From positions 69,697-133,696 of the forward strand of contig QCHK01000001.1 in NCBI GenBank assembly GCA_003279635.1: DNA of 64,000 nucleotides, in the 5' to 3' direction. This DNA is from Prochlorococcus sp. AG-402-B05 (GTDB lineage: Bacteria; Cyanobacteriota; Cyanobacteriia; PCC-6307; Cyanobiaceae). The translations under genes and the position numbers were made by a program. Below the pieces are notes generated by a model. It was not told the origin of the DNA. It made no database searches and worked only from the letters and a program-made list of their open reading frames with translations. This document shows, piece after piece, positions 10,323-20,596 of this stretch. The stretch's first letter is position 1. Every line of letters starts with the position of its first letter.

Positions 10323-11159
10323 TTGATTACAAGTAAAAGAAATCCTTTGGTTCGAAAATTAAGGGGTCTTTTGAAAAAAACTGGACGTGAAGAGCATTCT
10401 TCTCTTTTGCTTGAGGGGTCTCATTTGTTAGAAGAGGCTTTGAAAACAAATTTTTTGCCAACAGAAGTTATTGCAACTCCTGAATGGTGTGATCAGCATG
10501 AGGAAATTTTAAAAAAAATAGCTTCAAGAACTTTGTTAACCCTAGTAACCAAAAACGTTTTAGAAACATCTTTGTCAACAGTGACACCTGATGGTGTCGC
10601 AGCGATATTCCCAATGCAAGGGTTACCAAAATCGGGGAAAGCCCCTAAACATATTTTGGCTTTGGATAGGATTCAAGATCCAGGTAATTTGGGAAATTTA
10701 TTTCGATCAGCTCTTGCTGGTGAATATGAAGTTATTTGGTTAGCTTCTGGAGCCGATCCACTTAATCAAAAGGTTTTAAGATCCTCCGCTGGTTCATTTC
10801 TTCATATTCCTTTTGAGCGAATTGGAGATTCATCTTCTTCAAGTATTGAAATGCTTGTTTCAAAACTCAATATTGCAATTGATGATAATTACCAAGTAGT
10901 AGGAACAATTTCACCGAATAAAATTACTGATAAGAAAGTGAAACCTTACTGGGAATTAGACTGGGATCTCCCTACAATATTGGTTCTTGGTAATGAAGGT
11001 TCAGGTGTTCATGCTTCAATTGAAGCCTGTTGTACAGACTTTGTTACGTTGCCTCATAACTCATTAGTTGATTCACTAAATGTGGCATCTGCTGCCGTTC
11101 CTCTCTTGTTGGAGCGGCAAAGAGTAAAAATGGTTAAGGGTATCCAAAAAAAACCGTGA
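10323..11159 (+). CDS. TrmH/SpoU-family RNA 2'-O-methyltransferase
   Basis: This 278-residue SPOUT methyltransferase has an N-terminal substrate-binding domain and a C-terminal knot. Knot motifs are LDRIQDPGNLGNLFRSA, VLGNEGSGV and LPHNSLVDSLNVASAA. The predicted role is ribose methylation of rRNA or tRNA; the exact target is not readable. The start appears to be a TTG at 10323, since no ATG exists upstream in frame before the conserved ITSKRNPLVRKLR opening. Its stop overlaps the GTG start of lpdA (GTGA). Confidence 0.88.
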   Translation: MITSKRNPLVRKLRGLLKKTGREEHSSLLLEGSHLLEEALKTNFLPTEVIATPEWCDQHEEILKKIASRTLLTLVTKNVLETSLSTVTPDGVAAIFPMQGLPKSGKAPKHILALDRIQDPGNLGNLFRSALAGEYEVIWLASGADPLNQKVLRSSAGSFLHIPFERIGDSSSSSIEMLVSKLNIAIDDNYQVVGTISPNKITDKKVKPYWELDWDLPTILVLGNEGSGVHASIEACCTDFVTLPHNSLVDSLNVASAAVPLLLERQRVKMVKGIQKKP

Positions 11160-12598
11160 GTGAAATTTCTTTTGACTTTGACTTAATTGTTGTCGGAGCT
11201 GGATATGGAGGTTTTGACGCTGCTAAACATGCAGCAGAGGCTGGTTTGAAAGTGGCAATTGTCGAATCAAGAGATATGGGCGGAACCTGTGTCAACAGAG
11301 GCTGTGTTCCTTCTAAAGCATTACTAGCAGCCAGTGGTAAAGTTCGTGAGCTTGCAAATGTTCCTCATCTTGCTGAATTTGGGATTCATTCGGCTCCGGT
11401 TAGATTTGAACGTAAAAAAATAGCCGAACATGCAAAAAACTTAGTTGAGACAATTCGAAAAAATCTGACTAAAACATTGGAAAGATCGGGAGTTGAGATA
11501 CTTAGAGGAGAAGGACGTTTAGAAGGCATTCAAAAGGTCGGGTTAAGAGAAACTAATGGAGTTGATAGAATTTTTTCCGCTAGAGATATTATCTTAGCTA
11601 CAGGTTCAGACCCTTTTGTACCGCCCGGAATTGAAATTGATGGACGAACTGTTTTTACAAGCGATGAGGCTATTAATTTAGAATGGTTGCCAAGATGGAT
11701 TGCAATAATTGGTAGTGGCTATATAGGTTTGGAATTCGCTGATATTTATACAGCTTTAGGTTGTGAGGTAACCATGATTGAAGCTCTTGATAAAGTAATG
11801 CCTACTTTTGATCCTGACATCACGAAAATTGCTTCAAGAAACCTAATTGATAAAAGAGATATTGAAACTCGAGCTGGAGTGTTCGCTACTAAAGTTAAGC
11901 CAGGTTGTCCTGTCGAGGTCGAGCTTAAAGATGCAAAGAGTCGAGAAGTAATCGAGGAGTTACAAGTTGACGCTGTTCTGGTCGCAACAGGCAGAGTACC
12001 GTCGACTCAAAATCTAAATTTACAATCTGTTGGAGTTGAAACAACGAGAGGTTTTATTCCAATTGATGATCAGATGAGAGTATTGGTAAATGAAAAACCA
12101 GTTTCTAATCTATGGGCAGTGGGAGATGTTACGGGTAAGCTGATGTTGGCCCATACTGCTGCAGCTCAGGGGAGTATTGCTGTAGAAAATATTTTAGGAA
12201 AAGCAATAGAAATTGACTACAGAAGTATTCCTGCAGCGACTTTTACTCACCCTGAGATTAGTTCCGTTGGACTTTCGGAAGAAGAAGCAAAAGATTTAGC
12301 GAAAAACGAAGGCTTTGAACTTGGAATTGTTAGAAGTTATTTTAAAGCGAACTCTAAGGCCTTGGCTGAATTAGAAAGTGATGGAATTATGAAGTTGATT
12401 TTTAATAAAGAGACGGGAGAGGTCCTTGGGGCTCATATTTATGGATTACATGCGGCTGATCTCATACAAGAGGTTTCTAATGCAATTTCTAGAAGACAAC
12501 GAGTTAATGACTTAGCAAAAGAAGTTCATACTCATCCAACATTAAGCGAAGTTGTAGAGGTTGCTTATAAGCAGGCATCTTTACAAATAAAGAAGTAG
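11156..12598 (+). CDS. lpdA: Dihydrolipoamide dehydrogenase (E3)
   Basis: This FAD/NAD-dependent disulfide oxidoreductase of 480 residues is the E3 subunit of pyruvate dehydrogenase and possibly of glycine cleavage. The FAD-binding GAGYGG motif is near the N-terminus, the redox-active disulfide lies in GGTCVNRGCVPSK, and a second dinucleotide fold IGSGYIGLEFA follows. The C-terminal THPTLSE motif supplies the catalytic histidine. It starts with GTG overlapping the preceding stop. pdhA lies about 8 kb away on the other strand. Confidence 0.94.
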   Translation: MSEISFDFDLIVVGAGYGGFDAAKHAAEAGLKVAIVESRDMGGTCVNRGCVPSKALLAASGKVRELANVPHLAEFGIHSAPVRFERKKIAEHAKNLVETIRKNLTKTLERSGVEILRGEGRLEGIQKVGLRETNGVDRIFSARDIILATGSDPFVPPGIEIDGRTVFTSDEAINLEWLPRWIAIIGSGYIGLEFADIYTALGCEVTMIEALDKVMPTFDPDITKIASRNLIDKRDIETRAGVFATKVKPGCPVEVELKDAKSREVIEELQVDAVLVATGRVPSTQNLNLQSVGVETTRGFIPIDDQMRVLVNEKPVSNLWAVGDVTGKLMLAHTAAAQGSIAVENILGKAIEIDYRSIPAATFTHPEISSVGLSEEEAKDLAKNEGFELGIVRSYFKANSKALAELESDGIMKLIFNKETGEVLGAHIYGLHAADLIQEVSNAISRRQRVNDLAKEVHTHPTLSEVVEVAYKQASLQIKK

Positions 12599-12640
12599 TA
12601 AATCAAATTTTATCTTTATAGATCATTAATTATTTAAATT

Positions 12641-13528
12641 ATGGAAATCAGAAGAAGACCTCCTAACCCAAGTATAAAAGTAGCTAATTTAGAGTATGCA
12701 ATTCCTCATCCAGATTCAAAACCTAAAAATATTTTGGAGGAAATTGTTTGGGAAAAACATCTAGAAGTTGAGATTGCAAGAAAAAAAGTTTCGCTTGAAG
12801 ATTTAAAGAAAAAGATCAAGGATTTACCAAAAACAAAAAATTTCATAGATGCATTAAGAAATAGTAATTCGAAACCAGCACTAATCTCAGAAATAAAAAA
12901 GGCTAGTCCAAGTAGAGGGATAATTAGAGAAGACTTTGACGCGAAAATGATAGGTAAAATGTATCAAGAGGGGGGTGCTAACTGCATATCGGTCTTAACA
13001 GATAAAAAATTTTTTCAAGGTGGTTTTGATGTCTTAGGGGAAGTTAGAAAGGAAATCATGATCCCAATCCTATGTAAGGACTTTATCCTTTACCCCTATC
13101 AGCTTTACCAAGCAAGAGCTGCTGGTGCTGATGCTGCACTTTTGATAGCGGCAATTCTGACTGATTCTGATTTAAAGTACTTATCTAAGGTCGCTGATCA
13201 TTTGGGACTTACAATATTAGTAGAGGTTCATGACTCAGAAGAACTTGAACGAGTACTAAATATTAATGTATTTAATTTAATAGGTATTAATAATAGAAAT
13301 TTAAAGAGTTTTGAAACTGATCTTGAGGTTACAAAGAAATTGGCTAAGAATTATGCTAACCAAATCAAGGAAAATTCTATTACTTTGGTAAGCGAGTCAG
13401 GTTTATTTAATCGTGAGGATTTAGATTTAGTGAAGAGTTATGGGGCTGATGCTGTTTTAGTTGGTGAATCTCTTATGTCACAGGAAGATATATTAGTTGG
13501 AGTTAAAAAGTTAATTGGTAACTTATGA
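12641..13528 (+). CDS. trpC: Indole-3-glycerol phosphate synthase
   Basis: This TIM-barrel enzyme closes the indole ring in tryptophan synthesis. Family motifs visible are [47 protein letters not shown] and [11 protein letters not shown]. The 295 residues include an N-terminal extension of about 30 residues that is common in cyanobacteria. It follows lpdA by 42 bases in the same direction and converges with sodX. Confidence 0.95.
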   Translation: MEIRRRPPNPSIKVANLEYAIPHPDSKPKNILEEIVWEKHLEVEIARKKVSLEDLKKKIKDLPKTKNFIDALRNSNSKPALISEIKKASPSRGIIREDFDAKMIGKMYQEGGANCISVLTDKKFFQGGFDVLGEVRKEIMIPILCKDFILYPYQLYQARAAGADAALLIAAILTDSDLKYLSKVADHLGLTILVEVHDSEELERVLNINVFNLIGINNRNLKSFETDLEVTKKLAKNYANQIKENSITLVSESGLFNREDLDLVKSYGADAVLVGESLMSQEDILVGVKKLIGNL

Positions 13529-13561
13529 ATTAGGGAAAATATATTAGCCAATCTCATAAGC

Positions 13562-13939
13562 CTAGTTAGAGAAGATTTTGTCTACTTTCCCAATGATTAA
13601 ATCTAATTCAAATAAACCCAATTTTCGACTATCAGTGCTTGACAATGAGTTGTCTCCCCTTAAATCAAATTTATTTTGATAAATCCTATGAATTCTTTTA
13701 ATTATTAACTTATTTTTTGTTTTTGGATGCGAGGCAACGACGATATCGCCAATCTCTAAGTCAATATTTTTTGGATTTAACTTTTTATATGTTACTAAAT
13801 CGCCCTCTTTAAGAGTTCTTTCCATAGAAGAACCGACAACACGTAAATGTTGTCGGTAACCGATTATTAAAGTAAATAAAGTAAATAAGTCTGGATTGTG
13901 AAAAAGACTTTTATCAGCTTGCGGTAACCCAGCTATCAC
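13562..13939 (-). CDS. sodX: Nickel-type superoxide dismutase maturation protease
   Basis: This 125-residue signal-peptidase-like serine protease (S24/S26 type) has a catalytic serine in VVGSSMERTLKEGD and a lysine in KRIHRI. Family knowledge says it removes the N-terminal propeptide of NiSOD so that the nickel hook can form. Its start lies inside sodN with a 26-base overlap, which ties it to that substrate. There is no obvious membrane anchor, unlike LepB. Confidence 0.9.
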   Translation of the reverse strand: MIAGLPQADKSLFHNPDLFTLFTLIIGYRQHLRVVGSSMERTLKEGDLVTYKKLNPKNIDLEIGDIVVASHPKTKNKLIIKRIHRIYQNKFDLRGDNSLSSTDSRKLGLFELDLIIGKVDKIFSN

Positions 13940-14405
13940 TTCTACCTTTTGATGACCAAAACATCGAGTGAATCTTTTGTACAGCTGCTAATAATTCTTC
14001 TGCCTTGCTTTGATCAATATTTACCTTGCATGCACTACAAAGCTTTGCTGCTTTCCAAAAAGTGTCATGAAGATCTGGATATGTAGCTAAGTGCTCAGGC
14101 TTGAAGTAATCAGTCCAGAGGATTAGAAGTTCTTTTTTGGCCTTTTGTGATTCTTCTTCTTTAATCGCAACGAAGCGAGAAAAAGTGTTGTTATAAGCTG
14201 AAATGGAAGCTTGATCGTTACCAGCTGGAGCTAGAGCAATAAGTTTTTTTGTCATAGACAAAACTGCTTCTGCGGCAACTCTTGCTGAAGCAGGGTCGTA
14301 TACACCGCAAGGTCCGTCACAGTGAGCGTGAACAGATTTTGCTGGAAGCTTGTTAAAGATTGATGTAAGTGTTTCGCTCAACATCTGAGAATAATTTGTG
14401 AACAT
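13914..14405 (-). CDS. sodN: Nickel superoxide dismutase
   Basis: NiSOD removes superoxide and replaces Fe-SOD in these iron-limited marine cyanobacteria. The first 27 residues form the propeptide. Cleavage before His28 exposes the nickel hook HCDGPCGVY (His28, Cys29, Cys33, Tyr36). The rest is the four-helix domain, and the 163-residue precursor length is standard. The maturation protease gene overlaps its 3' end. A 24-base inverted repeat lies 15 bases upstream of the start. Confidence 0.95.
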   Translation of the reverse strand: MFTNYSQMLSETLTSIFNKLPAKSVHAHCDGPCGVYDPASARVAAEAVLSMTKKLIALAPAGNDQASISAYNNTFSRFVAIKEEESQKAKKELLILWTDYFKPEHLATYPDLHDTFWKAAKLCSACKVNIDQSKAEELLAAVQKIHSMFWSSKGRSDSWVTAS

Positions 14406-14419
14406 TTTTTTTTACATTA

Positions 14420-14443
14420 ATGGCGTTTGTCAACAAACGCCAT
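14420..14443. promoter_or_regulatory. Inverted repeat upstream of sodN
   Basis: Two 10-base arms, ATGGCGTTTG and CAAACGCCAT, flank the loop TCAA. The element lies between the 3' end of the FKBP gene and the sodN start, both on the minus strand. On that strand it is not followed by a T-run, so it is not a canonical intrinsic terminator. It may be a sodN operator, a 5'-UTR hairpin or a weak terminator for the FKBP gene. Confidence 0.5.
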
Positions 14444-14479
14444 AACTTTATCTAGAGCTTTCTGAATAATTTAAGAAAC

Positions 14480-15079
14480 TCACTTAACACCTAATAATTC
14501 CACTTCAAACGTTAAAACTGAATTAGGAGGGATTGGACCTATTCCTCTGCTGCCATACCCCAATTCTGGTGGAATGACTAATTTTCTTTTACCTCCAACT
14601 TTCATTCCTGCGACTCCCTCATCCCAACCCTTTATCACCATCCCTGCACCTAACGAAAATTCAAAAGGACCTCTCCCATAACTGCTGTCAAATTCTTTCC
14701 CATCATCAAGAGTACCCTTGTAATTTACTGAGACACTTGTTCCTGGGGTAGCTTCTTGACCATCACCTAAAACTAATTCAGTAATTTTTAGCCCACTTGA
14801 AGTTACTTGAGATGCTCCTATTTCAGCTCCTCCAAGAGGAGCGTTGCTTGCGCTGGTTTTATCTGAAGCCATAGTAAAAAGTGATGGATTTGGGTCTTCT
14901 GGGTCTAATTCAAATGGATTAGTTACAGACTCGCTGGTTTTTGTGGATTGCCTTACATCCGCCTGGATTGGTTGGTCAATTTGTAAGGCATTCGTTGGGG
15001 TCGGTGAGATGATTTGGCTAATCACTGCAATCATCAAGCAGCTAAGGCAAACAGAAAAGCTAATTAAGATTTCTCTCAC
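14480..15079 (-). CDS. FKBP-type peptidyl-prolyl cis-trans isomerase
   Basis: The 199-residue protein has a hydrophobic N-terminal signal or anchor (about residues 4-28), a low-complexity linker, then a complete FKBP domain at about residues 95-199. Motifs are [31 protein letters not shown] and [10 protein letters not shown]. It should act on exported proteins in the periplasm or lumen. It is the gene upstream of sodN on the same strand, separated by 74 bases that contain a hairpin. Confidence 0.92.
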   Translation of the reverse strand: MREILISFSVCLSCLMIAVISQIISPTPTNALQIDQPIQADVRQSTKTSESVTNPFELDPEDPNPSLFTMASDKTSASNAPLGGAEIGASQVTSSGLKITELVLGDGQEATPGTSVSVNYKGTLDDGKEFDSSYGRGPFEFSLGAGMVIKGWDEGVAGMKVGGKRKLVIPPELGYGSRGIGPIPPNSVLTFEVELLGVK

Positions 15080-15197
15080 AGCAATATTATGTACTCGGAA
15101 ATATTCTTGCAGATTAATACCCGAATTACATCTATTTAAAAGATAACTAACCAGAGAGTATGAATTTTGTCGGAGTATATTTAACTAAATTGGATTT

Positions 15198-16670
15198 ATG
15201 AATAATATCTATTCTCTTTTTATTAAAGCTTTCGCTGGTGGAGCTCTAGCAGGAATCTCCCTAAGTGAAGGCAATTATATTTTCATGCTTTTGGGAATAT
15301 CTTTACTTTGGCCTGCTAGTAAAAATCCATGGGGAGGCTTTTGTTGGGGGGCCATGGCTATTTTATGGAGTCATAAGTGGTTGCTATCTTTGCATCCAAT
15401 TAGTTGGGTAGGGATAAGCTCAAATTTAAGTTTACCAATAACCATTTTTATATGGCTTTTTTGTGGAGCCTTTGGAGGGGGGCTGGTTTTTATTTGGTCA
15501 GCTTTGAGTGGATTTTTGGCTCCTGGAAGACTTCAGTTTTCTAAATTAGAAAATAAGTTTATTTATGCCGTCTTATTGTCAACAATATGGGGGCTTTCTG
15601 AAGAACTACTATCTAGAGGCCCTTTGTTTTGGATGGGTGTAGGGCCAAGTTTATTACCACAAGATAGATATTTGGCTGGACTAGCAAGATGGATAGGTTC
15701 GGGCGGCTTGGCCTCTATCCATCTTTTAGCTGGATGGTGGATATGGCAACTTTCAATTGCTTTTCAAGCTAGAAAAAAACTCAAGAAATTTATTATTCTT
15801 GGCTTTGCTTATTTTTCGTTAGCTCATTTAATTGGATTTATCTTGTTGTTGGATTCTCCAACCGATTCATCAGAAAAGGTTGCGATGTGGCAAACAAATA
15901 TTCCAATAAGACAAAAATTTAGTCAGGAAGAGATAAATGCTTTGCCCTCAAAAGTAAATAGAGCATTAACTGAAGCTTTTGAAATGAATGCCTCTTTTTT
16001 AATTGCTCCAGAGGGAACGTTGCCTCTTGATAGATCAAGGATCCGAGATTTTCCTATTAAATTTCTCTCTGGAGGTTTCAGAAAAACAAATGTTTCTCTA
16101 CGAAGTTCACTATTAGTTTTTAATCCAGGTGAAGAGTCTTTTTCGGATGTATTGGACAAATCTAGATTAGTCCCGCTGGGCGAATGGATCCCTGCATTAC
16201 CTAACTTTTTGAAAAATGGCCTCTCGGCAGTAGGTGGAATTGAAAGTGGGAATCCATCAAGACTTCTTGATTGGGAGGGACCCTCTTTTGCAGGTGCTAT
16301 TTGTTATGAATTGAGTAATGGGAAAGCTATATCTAAAGCAGTAAATCAAGGCGCTAAATGGATTTTAGTGATTGCAAATTTAGATCCCTATCCTATTTCT
16401 TTGCAGAGACAATTTTTATCTATTGCTCAATTAAGAAGTATTGAAACATCAAAAAATTTAATATCTGTCTCTAATACCGGACCAACATCTTTGATTAAAA
16501 GTAATGGAATAATTGATACCCTTGTAAAGCCAAATGAAGAACTGGTTCAACTGGCTGATCTGGAATTAAATGGAAAGAAAACACTGTACACATTGATTTC
16601 TGATTTACCAATGATAGTAGTTATTCTTATCAGTTTAATAGGTGTTTTGCGATTGCGTAAGTATGGTTAA
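15198..16670 (+). CDS. lnt: Apolipoprotein N-acyltransferase
   Basis: Lnt adds the third acyl chain to lipoproteins. The N-terminal half has about six membrane segments (residues 10-220). The C-terminal carbon-nitrogen hydrolase domain has the catalytic glutamate in APEGTLPL and the cysteine in GAICYEL. A final membrane segment lies near residues 465-485. Length (490) is normal. It ends 2 bases from convergent mnmA. Confidence 0.88.
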   Translation: MNNIYSLFIKAFAGGALAGISLSEGNYIFMLLGISLLWPASKNPWGGFCWGAMAILWSHKWLLSLHPISWVGISSNLSLPITIFIWLFCGAFGGGLVFIWSALSGFLAPGRLQFSKLENKFIYAVLLSTIWGLSEELLSRGPLFWMGVGPSLLPQDRYLAGLARWIGSGGLASIHLLAGWWIWQLSIAFQARKKLKKFIILGFAYFSLAHLIGFILLLDSPTDSSEKVAMWQTNIPIRQKFSQEEINALPSKVNRALTEAFEMNASFLIAPEGTLPLDRSRIRDFPIKFLSGGFRKTNVSLRSSLLVFNPGEESFSDVLDKSRLVPLGEWIPALPNFLKNGLSAVGGIESGNPSRLLDWEGPSFAGAICYELSNGKAISKAVNQGAKWILVIANLDPYPISLQRQFLSIAQLRSIETSKNLISVSNTGPTSLIKSNGIIDTLVKPNEELVQLADLELNGKKTLYTLISDLPMIVVILISLIGVLRLRKYG

Positions 16671-16672
16671 TA

Positions 16673-17887
16673 TTAAAACTCTTTTGAAATAAGTCCCCCT
16701 CCTAATACATAATCACCCATATAAAATACTGCTGCTTGTCCAGGGGTGATTGAGAATTGATCTTCTTTAAAATGAATATAACATTTATTACAATATTTTT
16801 CTTTAGTACTATCAGACATTGGTATTAACTGTGCTTTCACTGCTTTACTTCTATATCTAATTTGTACCTCAACTTCAATTGGTTCTTGAGGCGCATCAAT
16901 TGATACCCAATTTATATCTTTTACAATACATTCTGACTTGCCAGAGTCTTCTCTTGGGGCAACAATTACTCTGTTTAATGAGGCGTCAATTTCAATAACA
17001 TGTAAAGGTACTTCCCAAGCAATACCTAATCCCTTTCGTTGTCCTATTGTGAAATGCTGAATTCCATTATGGGAACCAATTATTTGACCATTTTTAAGTA
17101 CAACCTCTCCTTTTTTTTGAGGTAAATACTTGTCAATAAATGCATTCATTGATCCGTAATGTTCAGCAAGACAAAGGTCTTGGCTTTCTGGCTTTTCGGC
17201 AGTTTTTAGTGAATATTTAAATGCTTCAATTCGTGTTATCTCTTTAGTTAATTCTCCAAGTGGGAAAATTGTTTTTCCTAAAATTTTTTGAGGGAGATCA
17301 TATAAAAAATAGCTTTGATCTTTGTTGAGATCTTTACCTCTTAAAAGCTTATGTCTTTTAATTCCATCACTCGGAAGATCATTCTCGCTGAAAGATTCAT
17401 TTGAGTATCTAATCCTTGCGTAATGTCCAGTTGCGATCTTTTCGATATTTTTATTTTCTTTAACCCATTTGAGCATTTCTGAGAATTTGACTGATTTGTT
17501 GCAGCGCGAGCACGGCAAAGGAGTAATTCCTTCTTCATATCCTTTTAAGACATTATTGATGATTTCTTTTTGAAAGATTTCTTTGGAATCAACTATGTGA
17601 TGCTTGATTCCAAGTTGATCACATATTCCTGCAGCATCTACTAATCCATCAGAGCAGCAAGAACCTTTCCCTTTCATTAGCCACAAAGTTAATCCCTCCA
17701 CATCCCATCCAGCTTCACAGAGAAGAGCAGCCGTTAAGGAGCTATCTACTCCTCCGGAAAGCCCCACTACAACTGAATGATTCCCAGAAAATGTTTGCAG
17801 CCTTTTTAATGTTTTCTGGACTGTTTCTTCTGAAGTCAAATGATTTAAAATTTTTTTTGTGTCTCTTGTTTCCACATTCATGGACAT
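16673..17887 (-). CDS. mnmA: tRNA-specific 2-thiouridylase
   Basis: MnmA thiolates U34 of tRNA-Lys, -Glu and -Gln. The PP-loop SGGVDSS is at residues 44-50. The CSRC segment holds Cys127 and Cys130, and the partner cysteine lies in [11 protein letters not shown]. Length is 404 residues, including an N-terminal extension of about 35 residues. Its start region faces the divergent nnr gene about 45 bases away. Confidence 0.94.
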   Translation of the reverse strand: MSMNVETRDTKKILNHLTSEETVQKTLKRLQTFSGNHSVVVGLSGGVDSSLTAALLCEAGWDVEGLTLWLMKGKGSCCSDGLVDAAGICDQLGIKHHIVDSKEIFQKEIINNVLKGYEEGITPLPCSRCNKSVKFSEMLKWVKENKNIEKIATGHYARIRYSNESFSENDLPSDGIKRHKLLRGKDLNKDQSYFLYDLPQKILGKTIFPLGELTKEITRIEAFKYSLKTAEKPESQDLCLAEHYGSMNAFIDKYLPQKKGEVVLKNGQIIGSHNGIQHFTIGQRKGLGIAWEVPLHVIEIDASLNRVIVAPREDSGKSECIVKDINWVSIDAPQEPIEVEVQIRYRSKAVKAQLIPMSDSTKEKYCNKCYIHFKEDQFSITPGQAAVFYMGDYVLGGGLISKEF

Positions 17888-17931
17888 TGATAGTAGCTTC
17901 TATTCATAGTGGGTTTGGTTGCTTTTTGATT

Positions 17932-19482
17932 TTGAATTGGCCTCAATCTGATTCGGAACATTTGATGGTTTCTTCAGAGCATATGCAAAACATAGAAAAA
18001 GAAATGTTTTCTATGGGTATGCCTGTTGAAGCTCTAATGGAAAAAGTGGGGATTGGTATTTCTTCATGGATATTAGACAGACAAGGGTTGATTGAAAATG
18101 GTGCAATTGTTTTGGTAGGGCCAGGTCACAACGGAGGAGATGGACTTGTTGTTGCAAGAGAACTTTATATGGCAGGCGTTGATATCTCTATTTGGTGTCC
18201 ATTCCCATTGAAAAAAGAATTAACACAAAAACATTTCGATTATGCAATGCAGATTGGGATTGAAAACCTGGATCGTAAACCCGATTCGAATTCTGATTTA
18301 TTATGGATTGAGGCATTATTTGGATTAAGTCAATCAAGAATTATTTCTGATGAAATAATTCGCCTATTGAATTCGAAGAAGACATTTAGTCCTGATAAGT
18401 TAATTAGTATTGATGTCCCCGCAGGATTAGACTCAGACAATGGAAATATAGTATCAAATATATCATACAAAGCCAGTTATACATTAACTTTGGGTTTATT
18501 TAAGTCGGGATTAATTCAAGATTCAGCTATTGATTATGTAGGCAATTTAGAGAGAGTAGATATCGGAATTCCGGATAAGATCTTAGTTGGTTTTCCTGAA
18601 AGCCAGCCTCTAAGGATTTCTTTTTCAGATTTGTCTACTTTTGTTTGGCCAATGCCAAGTAAAAGTAAAAGTAAATACCAGAGAGGAAGAGTTCTGGTGA
18701 TTGCAGGAAGTGAGAAATACCGGGGAGCAGCATCCCTTGCTTTGAATGGAGCTTTAGCAAGTGGGGTAGGAAGTGTTAGTGCTTTTTTGCCTAATTCCGT
18801 TTCATCTTCTCTTTGGATTACTCACCCTGAAGTCTTGTTACTTGGAGATCTCAATACTTTTCAGGACGGTTCTTCAGACTTTTCCAAAGTTTCAAATGAA
18901 GTTGACTTGAATAGGTTTGACTCGATTTTGCTCGGACCTGGATTAGGGATTGCAGAAGAAGAAGAAGATTGTTTTGGCTCTGACTTGCAGGATTTCAAAG
19001 GCCTACTTGTTCTTGATGCTGATGCAATCAACAGGCTGTCGATAACTTCAAAAGGTTGGGAATGGCTAAATGATAGAAAAGGCCCTACCTGGCTTACTCC
19101 TCATCTTGAAGAATTTAAAAGGTTATTTCCTTTCATTGACTGCTCGAATCCATTGAATGCTGGAATTGAAGCTGCAAAAATTTGCAGTTCTTCTGTCTTA
19201 TTGAAATGTGCTCATAGTGTTATTTCTGATCCAGAAGGTAAAACCTGGCAAATAGGGCAAGTGAATTCAAGTGTTGCAAGAACTGGCCTTGGAGATGTTT
19301 TGGCTGGGTTGGTTTCAGGAAAGGGTGCCTCTGGACTAGCAAGTGATAAAAAATTGGATACCAGTTTGCTTGCTGCGTCAGCTTTGCTGCATGCATATGC
19401 AGGGGCTTTTTGCATTAAAGGGAGCACAGCGAGCACTATTTGCACTTTTCTTGGTGAATTTATAAAGAAGGAAAGCACTTGA
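17932..19482 (+). CDS. nnr: Bifunctional NAD(P)H-hydrate epimerase / dehydratase
   Basis: This enzyme repairs hydrated NAD(P)H. The N-terminal YjeF epimerase domain (with GHNGGDGLVVAREL) is fused to a C-terminal ADP-dependent dehydratase of the carbohydrate-kinase fold (GRVLVIAGS, LLGPGLG, and NSSVARTGLGDVLAG). The frame is open from 17791, but that stretch overlaps mnmA and is not family-like. I prefer the TTG at 17932, which opens NWPQSDSEH; the ATG at 17965 is the alternative. Confidence 0.88.
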   Translation: MNWPQSDSEHLMVSSEHMQNIEKEMFSMGMPVEALMEKVGIGISSWILDRQGLIENGAIVLVGPGHNGGDGLVVARELYMAGVDISIWCPFPLKKELTQKHFDYAMQIGIENLDRKPDSNSDLLWIEALFGLSQSRIISDEIIRLLNSKKTFSPDKLISIDVPAGLDSDNGNIVSNISYKASYTLTLGLFKSGLIQDSAIDYVGNLERVDIGIPDKILVGFPESQPLRISFSDLSTFVWPMPSKSKSKYQRGRVLVIAGSEKYRGAASLALNGALASGVGSVSAFLPNSVSSSLWITHPEVLLLGDLNTFQDGSSDFSKVSNEVDLNRFDSILLGPGLGIAEEEEDCFGSDLQDFKGLLVLDADAINRLSITSKGWEWLNDRKGPTWLTPHLEEFKRLFPFIDCSNPLNAGIEAAKICSSSVLLKCAHSVISDPEGKTWQIGQVNSSVARTGLGDVLAGLVSGKGASGLASDKKLDTSLLAASALLHAYAGAFCIKGSTASTICTFLGEFIKKEST

Positions 19483-19640
19483 AATGTTTTGAAACAACCA
19501 TTTACAGGTCATTAAATGGTGGATTTGGTGTCATTTATTAACTAATCGTCAACAGAATCTGAAGCCTTCATGAAAGCCAGGCAAGTTTTACGATTTCTAT
19601 AGCAAAGTCTTACCACTTTGAAGTACGGGGCCAAGAAACA

Positions 19641-20582
19641 ATGGTTTCAATAGCACCCAAACCTGCTGAATCTCAGAAACGACGCAGTAGTGATCCAATT
19701 AGTTGGTACCTTTCCTCTATTGGAAGAGTTCCTCTTTTAACTCCTGCGGAGGAAATTGAACTTGGTAATCAGGTTCAAACCTTGATGAGTCTTACCGAGG
19801 ATGGCCAGATTAAAGAGCAGAGCAAAGAATTTAATTCTCATCAAAGAAGATTGATTCGAATTGGAAGAAGGGCAAAGGAAAGAATGATGAAGGCCAATCT
19901 TCGACTGGTTGTCAGCGTTGCAAAAAAATATCAGGGAAAAGGTCTTGAACTTTTAGATTTAGTTCAGGAAGGTTCTCTTGGATTAGAAAGAGCGGTAGAA
20001 AAATTTGACCCTACTCGTGGATATAAGTTTTCTACTTATGCCTTTTGGTGGATAAGGCAAAGCATGACTAGAGCTATTGCTTGTCAGTCAAGAACAATTC
20101 GATTACCTGTTCATTTAAGTGAGAGATTAGCGACCATTAGAAAAGTCAGCTTAGATTTGGCTCATAAGCTCGGTGCAATGCCTAGCCGTATTGAAATAGC
20201 TGAGGCAATGGAAATTGAGTTAGAAGAACTTGATTCGATTTTGAGACAAGCTCTTACCACAAGCAGTCTTGATGCACCCGTCAATGGAGATGAAGGTCGT
20301 AGCTTTTTAGGTGATCTAATAGCTGACGGTTCTGGAGAAGAACCTCTAGATAAGGTAGAACAAAAAATTCATCAAGAACAACTTGGAAGGTGGTTAAGTC
20401 ATTTAAGCGAACAAGAACAGCATGTTATTAGGCTTAGGTTTGGCTTAGAGGGTAATGAAAGACATACTCTCGCAGAGATAGGCAGATTGTTACAGGTTTC
20501 ACGTGAGAGGGTTAGGCAAGTTGAGCTAAAAGCTTTAAGGAAATTGAGAAATCTCACTAGAAAGCTTCCAAGTGGAATTTGA
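19641..20582 (+). CDS. RNA polymerase sigma factor, group 2 sigma-70 family
   Basis: The 313-residue sigma factor has region 1.2 (DPISWYLSSIGRVPLLT), region 2 (ANLRLVVSVAKKYQGKG, FDPTRGYKFSTYAFWWIRQ), region 3 and region 4 (LRFGLEGNERHTLAEIG, VSRERVRQVE). It lacks the long region 1.1 of the primary sigma, so it is a non-essential, stress or diel type by family. About 158 bases upstream are free for its own promoter. It converges with pdhA across 14 bases. Confidence 0.9.
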   Translation: MVSIAPKPAESQKRRSSDPISWYLSSIGRVPLLTPAEEIELGNQVQTLMSLTEDGQIKEQSKEFNSHQRRLIRIGRRAKERMMKANLRLVVSVAKKYQGKGLELLDLVQEGSLGLERAVEKFDPTRGYKFSTYAFWWIRQSMTRAIACQSRTIRLPVHLSERLATIRKVSLDLAHKLGAMPSRIEIAEAMEIELEELDSILRQALTTSSLDAPVNGDEGRSFLGDLIADGSGEEPLDKVEQKIHQEQLGRWLSHLSEQEQHVIRLRFGLEGNERHTLAEIGRLLQVSRERVRQVELKALRKLRNLTRKLPSGI

Positions 20583-20596
20583 TTCTTTATCTAAAT

